A stretch of DNA of 64,000 nucleotides. Origin: Streptomyces polyasparticus. GTDB taxonomy: Bacteria > Actinomycetota > Actinomycetes > Streptomycetales > Streptomycetaceae. Below the pieces are notes generated by a model. It ran no database searches. It saw nothing but the letters and a program-made list of their open reading frames with translations, and was not told the DNA's origin. A program made the position numbers and the translations under genes. Positions 50,938 to 60,301 of this stretch are shown here, piece by piece (positions within the stretch are counted from its first letter, which is position 1; each line of letters starts with the position of its first letter). The stretch lies in contig NZ_JACTVJ010000014.1 in assembly GCF_014493765.1 (NCBI RefSeq), forward strand, positions 124,001 through 188,000. The letters are read 5' to 3'.

Positions 50938-51969
50938 ATGCCGACCGCCGCCCCCGCCCCCACGGCGCACCGCACGTTCGCGGTCAGACGTCTCGCCCTC
51001 ACCGGGGCGGCCCTCGTCGCCCTGCTGCTCGCCGTGCTGCTCTCGCTCGCGGTCGGCGCCCGGCCGATCGCCCCGTCCGCCGTGCTCGACGCGCTTTTCA
51101 ACGGCGGGCACAGCGACGCCGCCGACGTCGTACGGGAGCTGCGGGTGCCGCGGACCCTGATCGGTCTGATGGTGGGCGCCGCGCTCGCCCTCGCCGGGAC
51201 CGCGCTGCAGGGCATCACGCGCAATCCGATCGCGGACCCCGGGATCCTCGGCATCAGCCAGGGCGCGTCGGTCGCCGTGGTGATCGCCATCGCGTACGCG
51301 GGGATCCACACGCTCACCGGATACGTCTGGTTCGCGTTCGCGGGCGCCGGGATCGCCTCGGTCGCCGTGTACGCGATCGCCTCCAGCGGGCGCGGGGGTG
51401 CGACGCCGGTGAAGCTGGCGCTCGGCGGCGCGGCGATCAACGCGCTGCTCGTGTCCGTGACGATGGCGGTGCTCACCACGAAGGCGTCGGCGCTCGACGA
51501 GTTCCGGTTCTGGCAGGTGGGCTCGATCGCGGGGCGCGGCTCGGATGTGGTCGGTCAGGTCTGGCCGTTCCTGCTCGTGGGCGTGGTGCTCGTCTTCTCG
51601 GTGGCCCGCGGTCTGGACGCGCTCGCGCTCGGCGAGGACGTGGCCAAGGGGCTCGGGCAGCGGGTCGCGACCGTACGGATCGTCGGCGGGGTCGGGGCGA
51701 CCGTCCTGACGGGAGTCGGGGTCGCGGCGGCCGGGCCGATCGCGTTCATCGGGCTCGCGGTGCCGCATATCGCGCGGGCGGTCGTGGGCGCGGACCATCG
51801 CTGGGTGCTGCCGATGGCGGCGCTGATCGGGCCCGTGATGCTGCTCGTCTCGGATGTGATCGGGCGGGTGGTCTTCCCGCCCTCGGAGGTGCCGGCCGGT
51901 GTGATGACCGCGCTGATCGGAGTGCCGTTCCTGGTGGCGCTCGTCCGGCGGAAGACGGTGGCGGCGTGA
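50938..51969 (+). CDS. FecCD-type iron-siderophore ABC permease, first subunit
   Basis: 343 residues with about ten membrane helices and the FecCD markers LRVPRTLIGLMVGAALALAG, TRNPIADPGILGISQGASV and GPIAFIGLAVPHIAR. Works with the next permease and ATPase to import ferric siderophore or another metal chelate. First gene of a three-gene operon with overlapping frames. No iron box of convincing quality was found upstream. Confidence 0.92.
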   Translation: MPTAAPAPTAHRTFAVRRLALTGAALVALLLAVLLSLAVGARPIAPSAVLDALFNGGHSDAADVVRELRVPRTLIGLMVGAALALAGTALQGITRNPIADPGILGISQGASVAVVIAIAYAGIHTLTGYVWFAFAGAGIASVAVYAIASSGRGGATPVKLALGGAAINALLVSVTMAVLTTKASALDEFRFWQVGSIAGRGSDVVGQVWPFLLVGVVLVFSVARGLDALALGEDVAKGLGQRVATVRIVGGVGATVLTGVGVAAAGPIAFIGLAVPHIARAVVGADHRWVLPMAALIGPVMLLVSDVIGRVVFPPSEVPAGVMTALIGVPFLVALVRRKTVAA

Positions 51970-53027
51970 CGACGACCTCTGTCCCCGTACGTCCCGCGGG
52001 CTACAGCGTCCTGCGGGCGGGTCCTGCCCGTTTCCTGGTGCACCGGCGCGCGGTGGCCGTCGCCTCCGTCCTGGTGCTGCTGCTCGCCGCGTCCTGCGTC
52101 GCGTACCTCTGCGTCGGCGAGGCCTTCGTCCCGCCCGGCGAGGTGGTGAAGGTGCTGCTCGGACAGTCCTCGCCCGATGAACTGGTCGTCGGGGAGCTGC
52201 GGTTGCCGCGCCTTGTCGTGGGCCTGCTCGTCGGTCTGGCCTTCGGTGTGGCCGGTGCGCTGATCCAGACCGTGGCGCGCAATCCGCTCGCCAGCCCGGA
52301 TGTCATCGGCATCAGCCAGGGCGCGAGCGCGCTCACCGTGGCGGCGATGACGTTCGGCATCACCTCGTACAGCGTGCTGCCGTATCTCTCGGTGGCCGGC
52401 GGTCTGCTCGCCGCCGCGCTCGTCTATCTCTTCGCCTGGCGGGGCGGCCTGCACGCCACGCGGTTCGTCCTGATCGGGATCGGCTTCGCGATCGCGCTGC
52501 GGTCCGTCACCACGCTCTTCATGACGAAGGGCGACTATCTCGTCGCCCAGCAGGCGCAGATCTGGATGACGGGTTCCCTGAACGGACGCGGCTGGCCCGA
52601 GACCGAGGTGCTCGCCCCGGTCCTGCTCCTTCTCGTCCCGGCGATCGCGTGGGCCGCGCGGGCGCAGCGCACGGTCTCGCTCGACGACGACACGGCGACC
52701 GCCCTCGGAGTACGGCTGGGGCGCGTACGCCTCGGGCTCGTCGCGCTCGGTGTGGTGCTCGCGGCCGTGGCCACCGGAGCCGCGGGGCCGGTGGACTTCG
52801 TGGCGCTGCTCGCGCCGCAGATCGCCCGCCGGATGACCCGTACCGCGCAGATCCCGCTGGTGAGCAGCGCGCTCACGGGAGCCGTGATCGTGGTCCTCGC
52901 GGATCTGCTCGCGCGCCGGCTGTTCTCGCCGACCGAACTGCCCGTGGGCGTGCTGACCGCCGCCGTGGGCGCCCCGTATCTGATCTGGCTGATCATTCGC
53001 AGCCGTACCGTCGGAGGAACGTCTTGA
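51966..53027 (+). CDS. FecCD-type iron-siderophore ABC permease, second subunit
   Basis: 353 residues, start GTG overlapping the previous stop as GTGA. It has LRLPRLVVGLLVGLAFGVAG, ARNPLASPDVIGISQGASAL and GPVDFVALLAPQIARRMTR; the divergence from the first subunit fits a heterodimeric FepD/FepG-like channel. A cytosolic N-terminal tail of ~25 residues precedes TM1. Confidence 0.92.
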   Translation: MTTTSVPVRPAGYSVLRAGPARFLVHRRAVAVASVLVLLLAASCVAYLCVGEAFVPPGEVVKVLLGQSSPDELVVGELRLPRLVVGLLVGLAFGVAGALIQTVARNPLASPDVIGISQGASALTVAAMTFGITSYSVLPYLSVAGGLLAAALVYLFAWRGGLHATRFVLIGIGFAIALRSVTTLFMTKGDYLVAQQAQIWMTGSLNGRGWPETEVLAPVLLLLVPAIAWAARAQRTVSLDDDTATALGVRLGRVRLGLVALGVVLAAVATGAAGPVDFVALLAPQIARRMTRTAQIPLVSSALTGAVIVVLADLLARRLFSPTELPVGVLTAAVGAPYLIWLIIRSRTVGGTS

Positions 53028-53839
53028 GCCGGCTCAGCACCCAGGCGCTCACGCTCGCCTACGAGGACCGCACGGTCGTCGCGGACCTCGACCTCGCGGT
53101 CCCCGACGGCGAGGTGACGGTGATCGTCGGCCCGAACGCGTGCGGCAAGTCCACCACACTGCGGGCACTCGGGCGGCTGCTCAAGCCCAAGTCGGGCTCG
53201 GTGCTCCTGGACGGCGCCTCGCTGGCCACGCTGCCCACCAAGCGGATCGCCCAGCAGATCGGGCTGCTCCCGCAGACCCCCGTGGCGCCCGAGGCGATCA
53301 CGGTCGCGGACCTGGTCTCGCGCGGCCGCCAGCCGCATCAGCACTGGTGGCAGCAGTGGTCGGACGAGGACGAGCGGGCCGTGTCCGAGGCGATGACCCG
53401 CACCGACGTGGCCGATCTCGCGGAACGCTCCGTGGACGAGCTCTCCGGCGGCCAGCGCCAGCGCGTCTGGATCGCGATGGCCCTCGCGCAGGAGACGGAA
53501 CTCCTGCTGCTCGACGAGCCGACGACGTATCTGGACATCTCGCACCAGGTGGAAGTCCTCGACCTGGTACGCCAGTTGGCTGATACACCATTCAAGGGCG
53601 ACAAGGGCGACAAGGGCCGCACGGTCGTGGTCGTCCTCCACGACCTGAACCAGGCCGCCCGCTACGCCGACCACCTGGTCGCGATGAAGTCGGGCCGCGT
53701 GGTGGCGGCCGGCCCTCCCTCGGAGGTCGTCACCGCCGATCTCGTACGCGAGGTCTTCGGCCTGGACTGCGTGGTCGTCCCGGACCCGGTGACGGGATCA
53801 CCGCTGGTGGTGCCGGGGGCGCCCTGGAAGGCCTCGTAG
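53024..53839 (+). CDS. Iron-siderophore ABC transporter ATP-binding protein
   Basis: 271 residues from a TTG overlapping the permease stop (TTGA), with CGGAGGAA seven bases upstream. Walker A (GPNACGKSTT), signature (LSGGQRQRVWIAMALAQ) and Walker B (LLLLDEPTTYLDISHQ) are of the FepC/FhuC class. It drives uptake through the two permeases. A substrate-binding lipoprotein is missing nearby and must be encoded elsewhere. A GDKGDKG repeat lies before the H-loop strand. Confidence 0.93.
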   Translation: MSRLSTQALTLAYEDRTVVADLDLAVPDGEVTVIVGPNACGKSTTLRALGRLLKPKSGSVLLDGASLATLPTKRIAQQIGLLPQTPVAPEAITVADLVSRGRQPHQHWWQQWSDEDERAVSEAMTRTDVADLAERSVDELSGGQRQRVWIAMALAQETELLLLDEPTTYLDISHQVEVLDLVRQLADTPFKGDKGDKGRTVVVVLHDLNQAARYADHLVAMKSGRVVAAGPPSEVVTADLVREVFGLDCVVVPDPVTGSPLVVPGAPWKAS

Positions 53840-53848
53840 GCCCGGGGT

Positions 53849-56266
53849 TCAGTCCTCGGCCAGCTCCGCGACCCCGGTGATCCGGTGCAGCGGATACGTG
53901 CGGACCTCGTCCGCCGTGTGGTCGTAGCCCGTGACGAAGCCGCCCTCGACGCGGACCGGGGCGATCACGCGCTGGCTTGCGGCGCCTTCGGCGTTGACGT
54001 AGCCGATCCACAGGGCGTCGCCCGTCATCACCGCCGCCTGCATCGTGGCGAGGGTCTCCGCCGCCGTCGTGCGCGGGAGTTGGCCCTCGGCCGCGGCCGG
54101 GGCCGGTTTGCGCGGGGTCGTCGAGGCGAGGTCGCCCGCGCGGATCGCCCGTACCGCGGCGCCGAGCAGCGTGTCGTCCGGGGACGGCGGGCCGTCGGGG
54201 ACCGGCTCGGGTGCGGTGCGCGGCGGGGTGCGGTGGGCGTGGGCGCGCGCGATCAGGACATCGCCGTCGGCGGACTCGGCCGCGGGCGCGAAGCCCATCG
54301 AGCGCAGGCCTTCGAGCAGCGTGCCGGGGTCGGCCTGCGCGGCGAGGACCGTGGGGGCGAGCCGGCGCAGCCGCAGCGGCTGCGAGCGCTTGTCGGCGAG
54401 GATCTCGCCGAGGACGGATTCGTCGTCGCAGCGCACGTACGCGGAGGCCGCGCCGATCCTCAAGTGGCCGTGTTTACGGGCCACATCGTCGATCAGATAC
54501 GACAGCGGCTGCGGTACGGGGGTGCGGCTGTGCGCGGTGAGGAAGGCCTGCAGGTCGGAGGCCGACTTGCCCGCGTCGAGCGCACGGCGCACGGAGCCGG
54601 CCGTGAAGCGGTAGACCGTGGCGCCGCCCTTGGACTCCACGTCCGCGAGGACGCTGAGCATCTCCGCGAGCGGGCGCTCCAGCGGCCCCGGGGCCACGGC
54701 CGTGAGGTCGGCCTGGAGCAGGACGTGGTCCAGCGGGTCGGGCAGCAGCGGCGCGAGACCCGAGCGGACGAGCGACTCGTCCTCGGCGAGCAGCGCCCGG
54801 CCGTGCGAGGAGAGGGCGCCGCGCCCGGTGACACCGAGCAACTCGGCTTCCGTGAGCGTCCATTGGGCGAGCCGCGCCCGCAGATCGTCCTGCCCGGCCG
54901 CACTGCGCAACGGGCGCTCCCAGCGGAGCCGTTCCAGCACGGCCGATGCCGTGGGCGCGCCGCCCTCGGGCAGTTCGGCGAGCAGGTTGAGCACGCGGCG
55001 GCGCACCTCGGGCGCGGCCGAGCGGTCCAGATGCGGGCCGAGGACGGAGAGCACCCGGTCCTTGGAGTCACGCGAACCGGCCACGCCCGCCGTACGGGTG
55101 GCCGCGAGCCAGGCGGAGGCGAGCACGCTCCAGCGCTCGGCGGCGGGCCGCTCCAGCCATTCGTCGTACGCGGGGGTCGCCGCGTACCGCTCGTCCGCTT
55201 CTCCGTCGGAGGCCACCAGGCCCGCCGCGTAGGCGAGTTCGACCCAGAACGCCGCGACCGGCTCGGAGACGTCCAGGGCGACCGCCGTGCGCTTGAGGTC
55301 TCGCACGCTCAGGCCGCCGGCCCGCAGCACCGAAGGACCGCCCTCGTCCCAGTCCTTGAGCAGCTCCTCGACGGTGGCGAGCGCCGTGTACGCCTGCCCG
55401 GCCGCGGTCGCGTCGACCACCCGCCCGCTGTGCGTCGAGGCCGCATCTACCGGCGGCGGCAGCGGCCGCGGCTCGCGGTGGGCGCGGCCGCCGCGCAGAT
55501 GCAGCGCGACCTCGCGCGGCAGCACGACCGTGCCGGGCGCGGTCGGCAGCAGCAGGCCGCGGTCGAGCAGCCAGCGCACATGGGCCGCGGGCTGCGCGGT
55601 GACCTGCCCGTACGGCGGCCCCCAGGTCAGCCGTCCGAGGACCTCGAGCGCCTCGACCGGAGCCTCGTCGAGCAGCGCGCTCATCCTCGTACGGTCGCAG
55701 AAGACATCCGTCAGGGCGGTGACGGCCGACACCGGATCGTGGGTCGGCTCCAGACCCACCGCCGCAAGGAGCTGCTGCACCCGGCCCGGCGACATCCCCG
55801 CGGTCGTCTCGCCGACCGTCGGACCCAGGCCCGTCGGGGAGGGATGGCCGGGGCTCGGCGAGAGCAGCTCACGGGCCGTGCGCACCAGCCGGAGACGGTC
55901 GTCGGCGCCCCACACGATCGCCTGGTCGCGCAGGGTGGCCAGGGCGGTCGGCAGGGCGCTCTCGATGTCCGCGTTCCGCTCGCCGTCGCCCGCGAGCAGC
56001 GCCTTGAGCCGGTCGTACGTGGCCGGGTCCGGCGCCACGGCGAGCGCCTCCGCTGTCTGCAGCGCGAAGGTGTCGAGCCGCTCGAGGGCGCGGACGACCG
56101 AGGCGCGGGTGCCGGCCCGGGTCGCCAGCTGGGTCAGGTCGTTGGGCACCGGATTGAGCAGGTCGGCGCGCGCCCGCAGCAAGGCGGCAAGCGATGCGTC
56201 GTCGCGCTGCCTCAGCTCTTCGGCCAGCGTCCGCGGGGTGGCTCCGGCCGTGCTCTCGGTCCTCAT
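53849..56266 (-). CDS. Helicase_C_3 / XPB-Ssl2 N-domain protein
   Basis: 805 residues from ATG 56266. The N-terminal half has tandem winged-helix-like segments (LRQRDDASLAALLRARADLL) and a long middle region. Residues ~500-640 contain LLQADLTAVAPGPLERPLAE and VYRFTAGSVRRALDAGKSAS, typical of the XPB/Ssl2 helicase-associated domain; the C-terminus has a WYL-like ALWIGYVNAEGAASQRVIAP stretch. No Walker motifs, so not itself a helicase. The mycobacterial relatives sit beside the XPB helicase gene. Function unknown. Confidence 0.82.
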   Translation of the reverse strand: MRTESTAGATPRTLAEELRQRDDASLAALLRARADLLNPVPNDLTQLATRAGTRASVVRALERLDTFALQTAEALAVAPDPATYDRLKALLAGDGERNADIESALPTALATLRDQAIVWGADDRLRLVRTARELLSPSPGHPSPTGLGPTVGETTAGMSPGRVQQLLAAVGLEPTHDPVSAVTALTDVFCDRTRMSALLDEAPVEALEVLGRLTWGPPYGQVTAQPAAHVRWLLDRGLLLPTAPGTVVLPREVALHLRGGRAHREPRPLPPPVDAASTHSGRVVDATAAGQAYTALATVEELLKDWDEGGPSVLRAGGLSVRDLKRTAVALDVSEPVAAFWVELAYAAGLVASDGEADERYAATPAYDEWLERPAAERWSVLASAWLAATRTAGVAGSRDSKDRVLSVLGPHLDRSAAPEVRRRVLNLLAELPEGGAPTASAVLERLRWERPLRSAAGQDDLRARLAQWTLTEAELLGVTGRGALSSHGRALLAEDESLVRSGLAPLLPDPLDHVLLQADLTAVAPGPLERPLAEMLSVLADVESKGGATVYRFTAGSVRRALDAGKSASDLQAFLTAHSRTPVPQPLSYLIDDVARKHGHLRIGAASAYVRCDDESVLGEILADKRSQPLRLRRLAPTVLAAQADPGTLLEGLRSMGFAPAAESADGDVLIARAHAHRTPPRTAPEPVPDGPPSPDDTLLGAAVRAIRAGDLASTTPRKPAPAAAEGQLPRTTAAETLATMQAAVMTGDALWIGYVNAEGAASQRVIAPVRVEGGFVTGYDHTADEVRTYPLHRITGVAELAED

Positions 56267-56323
56267 CCGACCCACGTTAGCGTCCGCGGGGCGGCTCGGG
56301 CCGTGCCCGCCGCCGTCAGCCGG

Positions 56324-56370
56324 CCCTCATCCGGGCCTCATCCGTCCTCTTCCGCCCTCATCCGCCCTCA
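56324..56370. repeat. Short CCTCATCCG repeats at the 3' end of an aldo/keto reductase gene
   Basis: About five 10-12 bp units (CCCTCATCCG and variants such as TCCTCTTCCG) run from the intergenic gap into the stop codon of the reductase. Probable slippage product. Confidence 0.7.
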
Positions 56371-57270
56371 TCCGTCCATGGAGTCCAGGGCGGCGAGTTC
56401 CTCGGCGGAGAGCCGCAGCGCGCCCGCGGCCACGTTCTCGGCGAGGTGGCCGGGATCGCCGGTGCCGGGGATGGCCAGGACGTGGGCGCCTTGGTGCAGG
56501 GTCCACGCGATGCGGATCTGCGCGGCGCTCACCTGCCGGGCGCGGGCGACGGCCGCCACCGCGCCGCTGTCCTCGCCGCGCGCTCCGGCCTCGCGTGCCG
56601 TGCCGGCGATCGCGTAGAACGGCACGAAGGCGATGCCCTGTTGACCGCACAGGTCCACGAGTTCCCGCTCCTGAGGCGAGGCGCCGATGCCGTACATGTT
56701 CTGGACGCAGACCACGGGGGCGATGGCCTGCGCCTCGGCGAGATGGTGCGCCTTGACGTTGGACAGGCCCAGGTGCCGGATGAGGCCGGCCTCGCGCAAC
56801 TCGGCGAGCGCGCCGAAGCGTTCGGCGACCGAGCCGTTGCCGACGATACGGAGGTTCACCAGGTCGAGGTGGTCACGTCCTAGCTGGCGCAGATTCTCCT
56901 CCACCTGGGCGCGCAGCTGCCCGGGCGTGGCGGCGTGCTCCGTCCACCGGCCCGCGGGGTCGCGGCCCGGGCCGACCTTGGTGGCGATGAGGAGGTCGTC
57001 CGGGTAGGGGGCGAGCGCGCTGTTGATCAACTCGTTGGCGCTGCGCAGGGCGGAGAAGTAGAACGCGGCGGTGTCCAGGTGGTTCACGCCGAGTTCCACG
57101 GCGCGGCGCAGCACGGCGAGCGCCTGGTCGCGGTCGCGGGGAGCCGCGCCGGGGTCGAACGCCGCGCCGGTCTGGGGCAGCCGCATCGTGCCGAACCCGA
57201 TCCGGTTGACCGTGTGGTCGCCGAGCTTCCAAGTGCCTGCCGCCGACGCATGGTTCGTCTGTGAGGTCAT
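56368..57270 (-). CDS. Aldo/keto reductase
   Basis: 300 residues from ATG 57270. Catalytic Asp and Tyr in LDTAAFYFSAL and Lys in LIATKVGPG are present; the usual catalytic-His position reads LVNLRIVGNG, so His is missing. The NADP end is HVLAIPGTGDPGHLAENV. It resembles the YdbC/oxidoreductase group of AKRs in which the His is also replaced. Substrate unknown. Confidence 0.85.
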   Translation of the reverse strand: MTSQTNHASAAGTWKLGDHTVNRIGFGTMRLPQTGAAFDPGAAPRDRDQALAVLRRAVELGVNHLDTAAFYFSALRSANELINSALAPYPDDLLIATKVGPGRDPAGRWTEHAATPGQLRAQVEENLRQLGRDHLDLVNLRIVGNGSVAERFGALAELREAGLIRHLGLSNVKAHHLAEAQAIAPVVCVQNMYGIGASPQERELVDLCGQQGIAFVPFYAIAGTAREAGARGEDSGAVAAVARARQVSAAQIRIAWTLHQGAHVLAIPGTGDPGHLAENVAAGALRLSAEELAALDSMDG

Positions 57271-57583
57271 GACGGGATGGTGGCCGCTCAGGAGGGTGGG
57301 ACGCCATGGATTCACGTATGCCTGAATCCTGCATGGCGCGGGCGGGTGGCGCTCGGTCGTGCGGGTGGTGCGTGTGCCGGTGGCAGTCGGGGGCGCGGAT
57401 GGCACGCGTCCGCCCGGTACTTGGCCGCGCAGGGGGCGGATCGCGCGGTACCGTCGAAGCGCCGGGGCGCCCGTAAGAGAGGCGGTCCGGAAGGGACTTG
57501 GGGCGTCTGCGGAGGGCCGGGTTCCGGGGAGTGGCGGGTCCCGGGAGCGGCGGGGTGCCCGGGAGCGGTGACAGGGGTGTTCG
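57271..57583. other. 313-bp divergent intergenic region
   Basis: Very GC-rich, with GGGAGCGG units near 57545-57568 and little else. Probably promoters for the reductase and the HAAS-domain gene. No small gene or RNA recognised. Confidence 0.4.
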
Positions 57584-58744
57584 GTGGCGATCGAGAGCGA
57601 TCAGCTCGTCTTCGACTATCTGAGCCGGGTCGGCGACCTGGCCCAGCAGCGGCAGCTGTCCTCGCACGCACGGATGCGCCTGGTCACGGAGTTGCGGGCG
57701 GAGATCGACAAGCGGCGCGGCCGGGCCATCGGCGGGGAGACGCCCGCGTCGGTGCGCCGGATGCTGGACCGGATCGGCGCGCCCGAGGAGCTGGTGGCGA
57801 AGGCGGCGGCGGGCGAGGGCCTCGAACTGCCGCCGGACGTGGACCTGCCGAGCCAGCGCACGCGGATACGGCGCTTCGGCGGACGGGCGGCGCAGGCGGG
57901 CGGGTCGCCCGGGGGCGCGACAGGTGGCCCGGTCCGGGGATCGGCGGGCGGATCGGCCCAAGGCCCGACCGGAGGCTCGGCCCAGGGCGGCTCGGCCCGG
58001 GCCGGTGACGCGTCCGGTGCGAAGCGGCGGCCCGGGCTGCGCAAGACGCTGCCCCGGCCCCGCAGGTCCGAGGAGGCCGCCGAGGCGGAGCCGCAGCGGC
58101 CCGTGGCCTCGCCGCCGCATCTCGCGGGCGAGGACGAGCTGGGGCCGAGCGGTTCGGAGCCCGACTGGTGGCGGGTGGACGCGCGTCCCTTCGGGCCTTC
58201 GGACACCGTGCCCGGGTTCACGGGCGGGATCGAGATCCCCGAAATACTGAAGCCGCCGCCGAAGGAGGACGAGGAGCCGCCCAAGAAGGCGGCCGCCGTC
58301 CCGGTGGAGGACGAGGCGGACGATGAGGAGGACGCAGCCGGGGAGTCCGTCCGCCGGCGCTTCCCGCGGCTGCGGCGTGCGCCCGCCGAGCGGTCGCTGA
58401 GCTTCAGCAATCCGCTGCTCCTGATCGCGGCCGCGCTGCTCGTGGCCGGTGCGGTGATGGGCAGCATCATTCCGCTGGTGGCGGGGTGGGGCATCGCGTA
58501 CGCCTCGCGCCGACTCACGCCGAACGAGGCGAAGTTCGCGGTGCTGTGGGTGCCGGGGCTCGCGATGGCGTCCGGGATGGTGTGGCTGTGGGGCCGCGTC
58601 GAGGGGCGGTGGGGTGAGGCCGTGGCGGACGACGCGATGGGCCAGGCCGTCGCGCAGACGTGGCCGTGGGTGGTGCGGGGGGCGGCGGTGGCCTCGGCCC
58701 TGTTCCTGGTGTGGCGGTCGCAGCGGCGGGCTCGCGGGGAGTAG
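57584..58744 (+). CDS. HAAS-domain membrane protein
   Basis: 386 residues from GTG 57584 (CAGGGG upstream). Residues 8-75 (FDYLSRVGDLAQQRQLSSHA then RLVTELRAEIDKRRG) match the HAAS signalling domain, usually tied to PadR-regulated membrane proteins. A long Gly/Ser/Pro-rich and then acidic linker follows, and the last 110 residues hold about four membrane helices. No PadR gene lies beside it. The linker has GGSAQG-type repeats. Confidence 0.7.
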   Translation: MAIESDQLVFDYLSRVGDLAQQRQLSSHARMRLVTELRAEIDKRRGRAIGGETPASVRRMLDRIGAPEELVAKAAAGEGLELPPDVDLPSQRTRIRRFGGRAAQAGGSPGGATGGPVRGSAGGSAQGPTGGSAQGGSARAGDASGAKRRPGLRKTLPRPRRSEEAAEAEPQRPVASPPHLAGEDELGPSGSEPDWWRVDARPFGPSDTVPGFTGGIEIPEILKPPPKEDEEPPKKAAAVPVEDEADDEEDAAGESVRRRFPRLRRAPAERSLSFSNPLLLIAAALLVAGAVMGSIIPLVAGWGIAYASRRLTPNEAKFAVLWVPGLAMASGMVWLWGRVEGRWGEAVADDAMGQAVAQTWPWVVRGAAVASALFLVWRSQRRARGE

Positions 58745-58750
58745 GGCGGG

Positions 58751-58870
58751 CGGGTCGACTCCCCGCGCGGCGCGTCGACTTCCCACGCGGCGGGTCGACT
58801 TCCCACGTGATCGGTCAACCCCCCGCGCGATCAGTCGACTCCCCAAGCGATCGGCCAACTCCCCTTACAT
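58751..58870. repeat. 20-bp tandem repeat, six units
   Basis: Units starting at 58751, 58771, 58791, 58811, 58831 and 58851 keep an exact 20-bp period, e.g. CGGGTCGACTTCCCACGTGA and TCAGTCGACTCCCCAAGCGA. GTCGACT is the conserved core. It lies just after the HAAS-domain gene; no coding sense. Confidence 0.85.
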
Positions 58871-59000
58871 TCCACGGAGTTGCGCATCATCGAGACCCCA
58901 GCGGGCAGGATGGGACCGGCCGCAAGGGGCTCGGTGCCAGGGACGACACCATGACCCCCTGCGGCCACTCATGTCACGGGGTCGGCCTCGGCCGATCCCC

Positions 59001-59080
59001 ACCGAGCCGCACCGAGCCGATCCGCACCGAGCCGCGCCGCACCACACCGCACTGAGCCGCGCCGATCCACGCCGAGCCGT
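59001..59080. repeat. 10-bp degenerate repeat ACCGAGCCGC
   Basis: About eight units of a 10-bp motif (ACCGAGCCGC, ACCGAGCCGA, ACTGAGCCGC) lie directly upstream of the DUF6282 gene. The stretch 58871-59000 between the two repeat arrays shows nothing clear. Confidence 0.7.
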
Positions 59081-59104
59081 GAACCGACCCATGAGGGGAT
59101 TCCC

Positions 59105-60235
59105 ATGTCCGCATTTCGTCCCGGCCTGTCCGACGGCGGCCCGCAGGGCTTTCGCCACCGCTCGATGAACCTGCCCGAACGGCTGCTCGCCGGCACCATC
59201 GACACCCATGTGCACGCCGGCCCCGTCCTCGACTCCAACCCGGGTCACGCCGACCCGCTGGAGATCGCCCTGGAGGCACGCGAGCGGGGCATGCGGGGAG
59301 TCGTCTACTACGACGTCTTCGGCTGGGCCTCGGGAACAGCCTGGCTGGTCAACCGGCATGTGCCGGGCATCAGGACGTTCGGCGGCTACCTGATGAACTC
59401 GGCGCACGGCGGGCTGAATCCGCGTGCCGTGCGCACCGCCCTCCACCTGGAGGGGGGCTGCCGGATGATCAGTTTCGGCTCGCATTGCACATACGCCCAG
59501 GCAAGCGGGGAGTCCACGCTGGTGGACGGGGTGCCGGTGCCGCTGCACGAGGTGTACCCGGAGTTCGCCGGGCAGGAGCTGAGCCGGGCCGTGCGGATAC
59601 CCGTCGGGGACGAGCCGGTGACCGACGCACTCGCCGAGATCCTGACCATGGTCGCGGAGCACCCCGAGGTGTACCTCAACACCGGGCATGTCTCGCACGA
59701 CGAGGTGTTCCGGGTGGTGGAGCTCGCCGAGGAGTACGGGATCGGGAAGGTGCTCGTCTCCCATCCCGCGCGCGGGCAGCTGAGCGTGGACGAGCAGAAG
59801 GAACTGGCCGGGCGGGGGGTGTTCCTGGAGGGCTGCCTGGTCGACATCTTCGCCACCGGGGTGCCGTTGACGCACTACTACCCGGAGGCGCGCTATATCG
59901 ACCGCGGCGGCGAGGTCCCGCGTACCGGCCGTCCCATGGCGCACTACATGGAGGACCTGCGCGCGGTCGGCTCCGCGCAGATGGTGCTCGGCACGGATTA
60001 CGGGGTGCGGAATCTGCCGACCGCGGTGGAGGGCATGCGGACATGGATCGCGGTGCTCCTGGACTACGGCTTTCCCCTCGCCGACATCCGGCGGATGACC
60101 GCGCACAATCCGGCTCGGCTGCTCGGGCTGCCGGAGCTCGACGACACGGAGCTGCTGGCTGAGCTGAAGGCTGCCGAAGGGGAGGTGGAGCGGTCGCCTC
60201 GGGCGTTGTACCCGCAGGGGGATGGCGCGAGGTAG
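59105..60235 (+). CDS. Amidohydrolase-like DUF6282 protein
   Basis: 376 residues; GAGGGG precedes the ATG. Metal-site residues of the amidohydrolase superfamily are visible: DTHVHAGP (~32-39), His in NTGHVSHDE, VSHPARGQ and the catalytic Asp in LGTDYGVRNL, followed by the usual MTAHNPARLLGLP ending. It probably hydrolyses an amide, lactone or ester or acts as a decarboxylase in the cytoplasm; substrate unknown. Confidence 0.8.
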   Translation: MSAFRPGLSDGGPQGFRHRSMNLPERLLAGTIDTHVHAGPVLDSNPGHADPLEIALEARERGMRGVVYYDVFGWASGTAWLVNRHVPGIRTFGGYLMNSAHGGLNPRAVRTALHLEGGCRMISFGSHCTYAQASGESTLVDGVPVPLHEVYPEFAGQELSRAVRIPVGDEPVTDALAEILTMVAEHPEVYLNTGHVSHDEVFRVVELAEEYGIGKVLVSHPARGQLSVDEQKELAGRGVFLEGCLVDIFATGVPLTHYYPEARYIDRGGEVPRTGRPMAHYMEDLRAVGSAQMVLGTDYGVRNLPTAVEGMRTWIAVLLDYGFPLADIRRMTAHNPARLLGLPELDDTELLAELKAAEGEVERSPRALYPQGDGAR

Positions 60236-60258
60236 GCGCCGGGGTGGATGGGGTGCCT

Positions 60259-60295
60259 GCGGCGGGCCGGCAGGCGGTGAGGCCGGGCCCGCCGC
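60259..60295. terminator. GC-rich hairpin between convergent DUF6282 and helD-like genes
   Basis: GCGGCGGGCC (60259-60268) pairs with GGCCCGCCGC (60286-60295) across a 17-nt loop. Located in the 66-bp convergent gap. No T-run. Confidence 0.5.
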
Positions 60296-60301
60296 CGCGC
60301 G

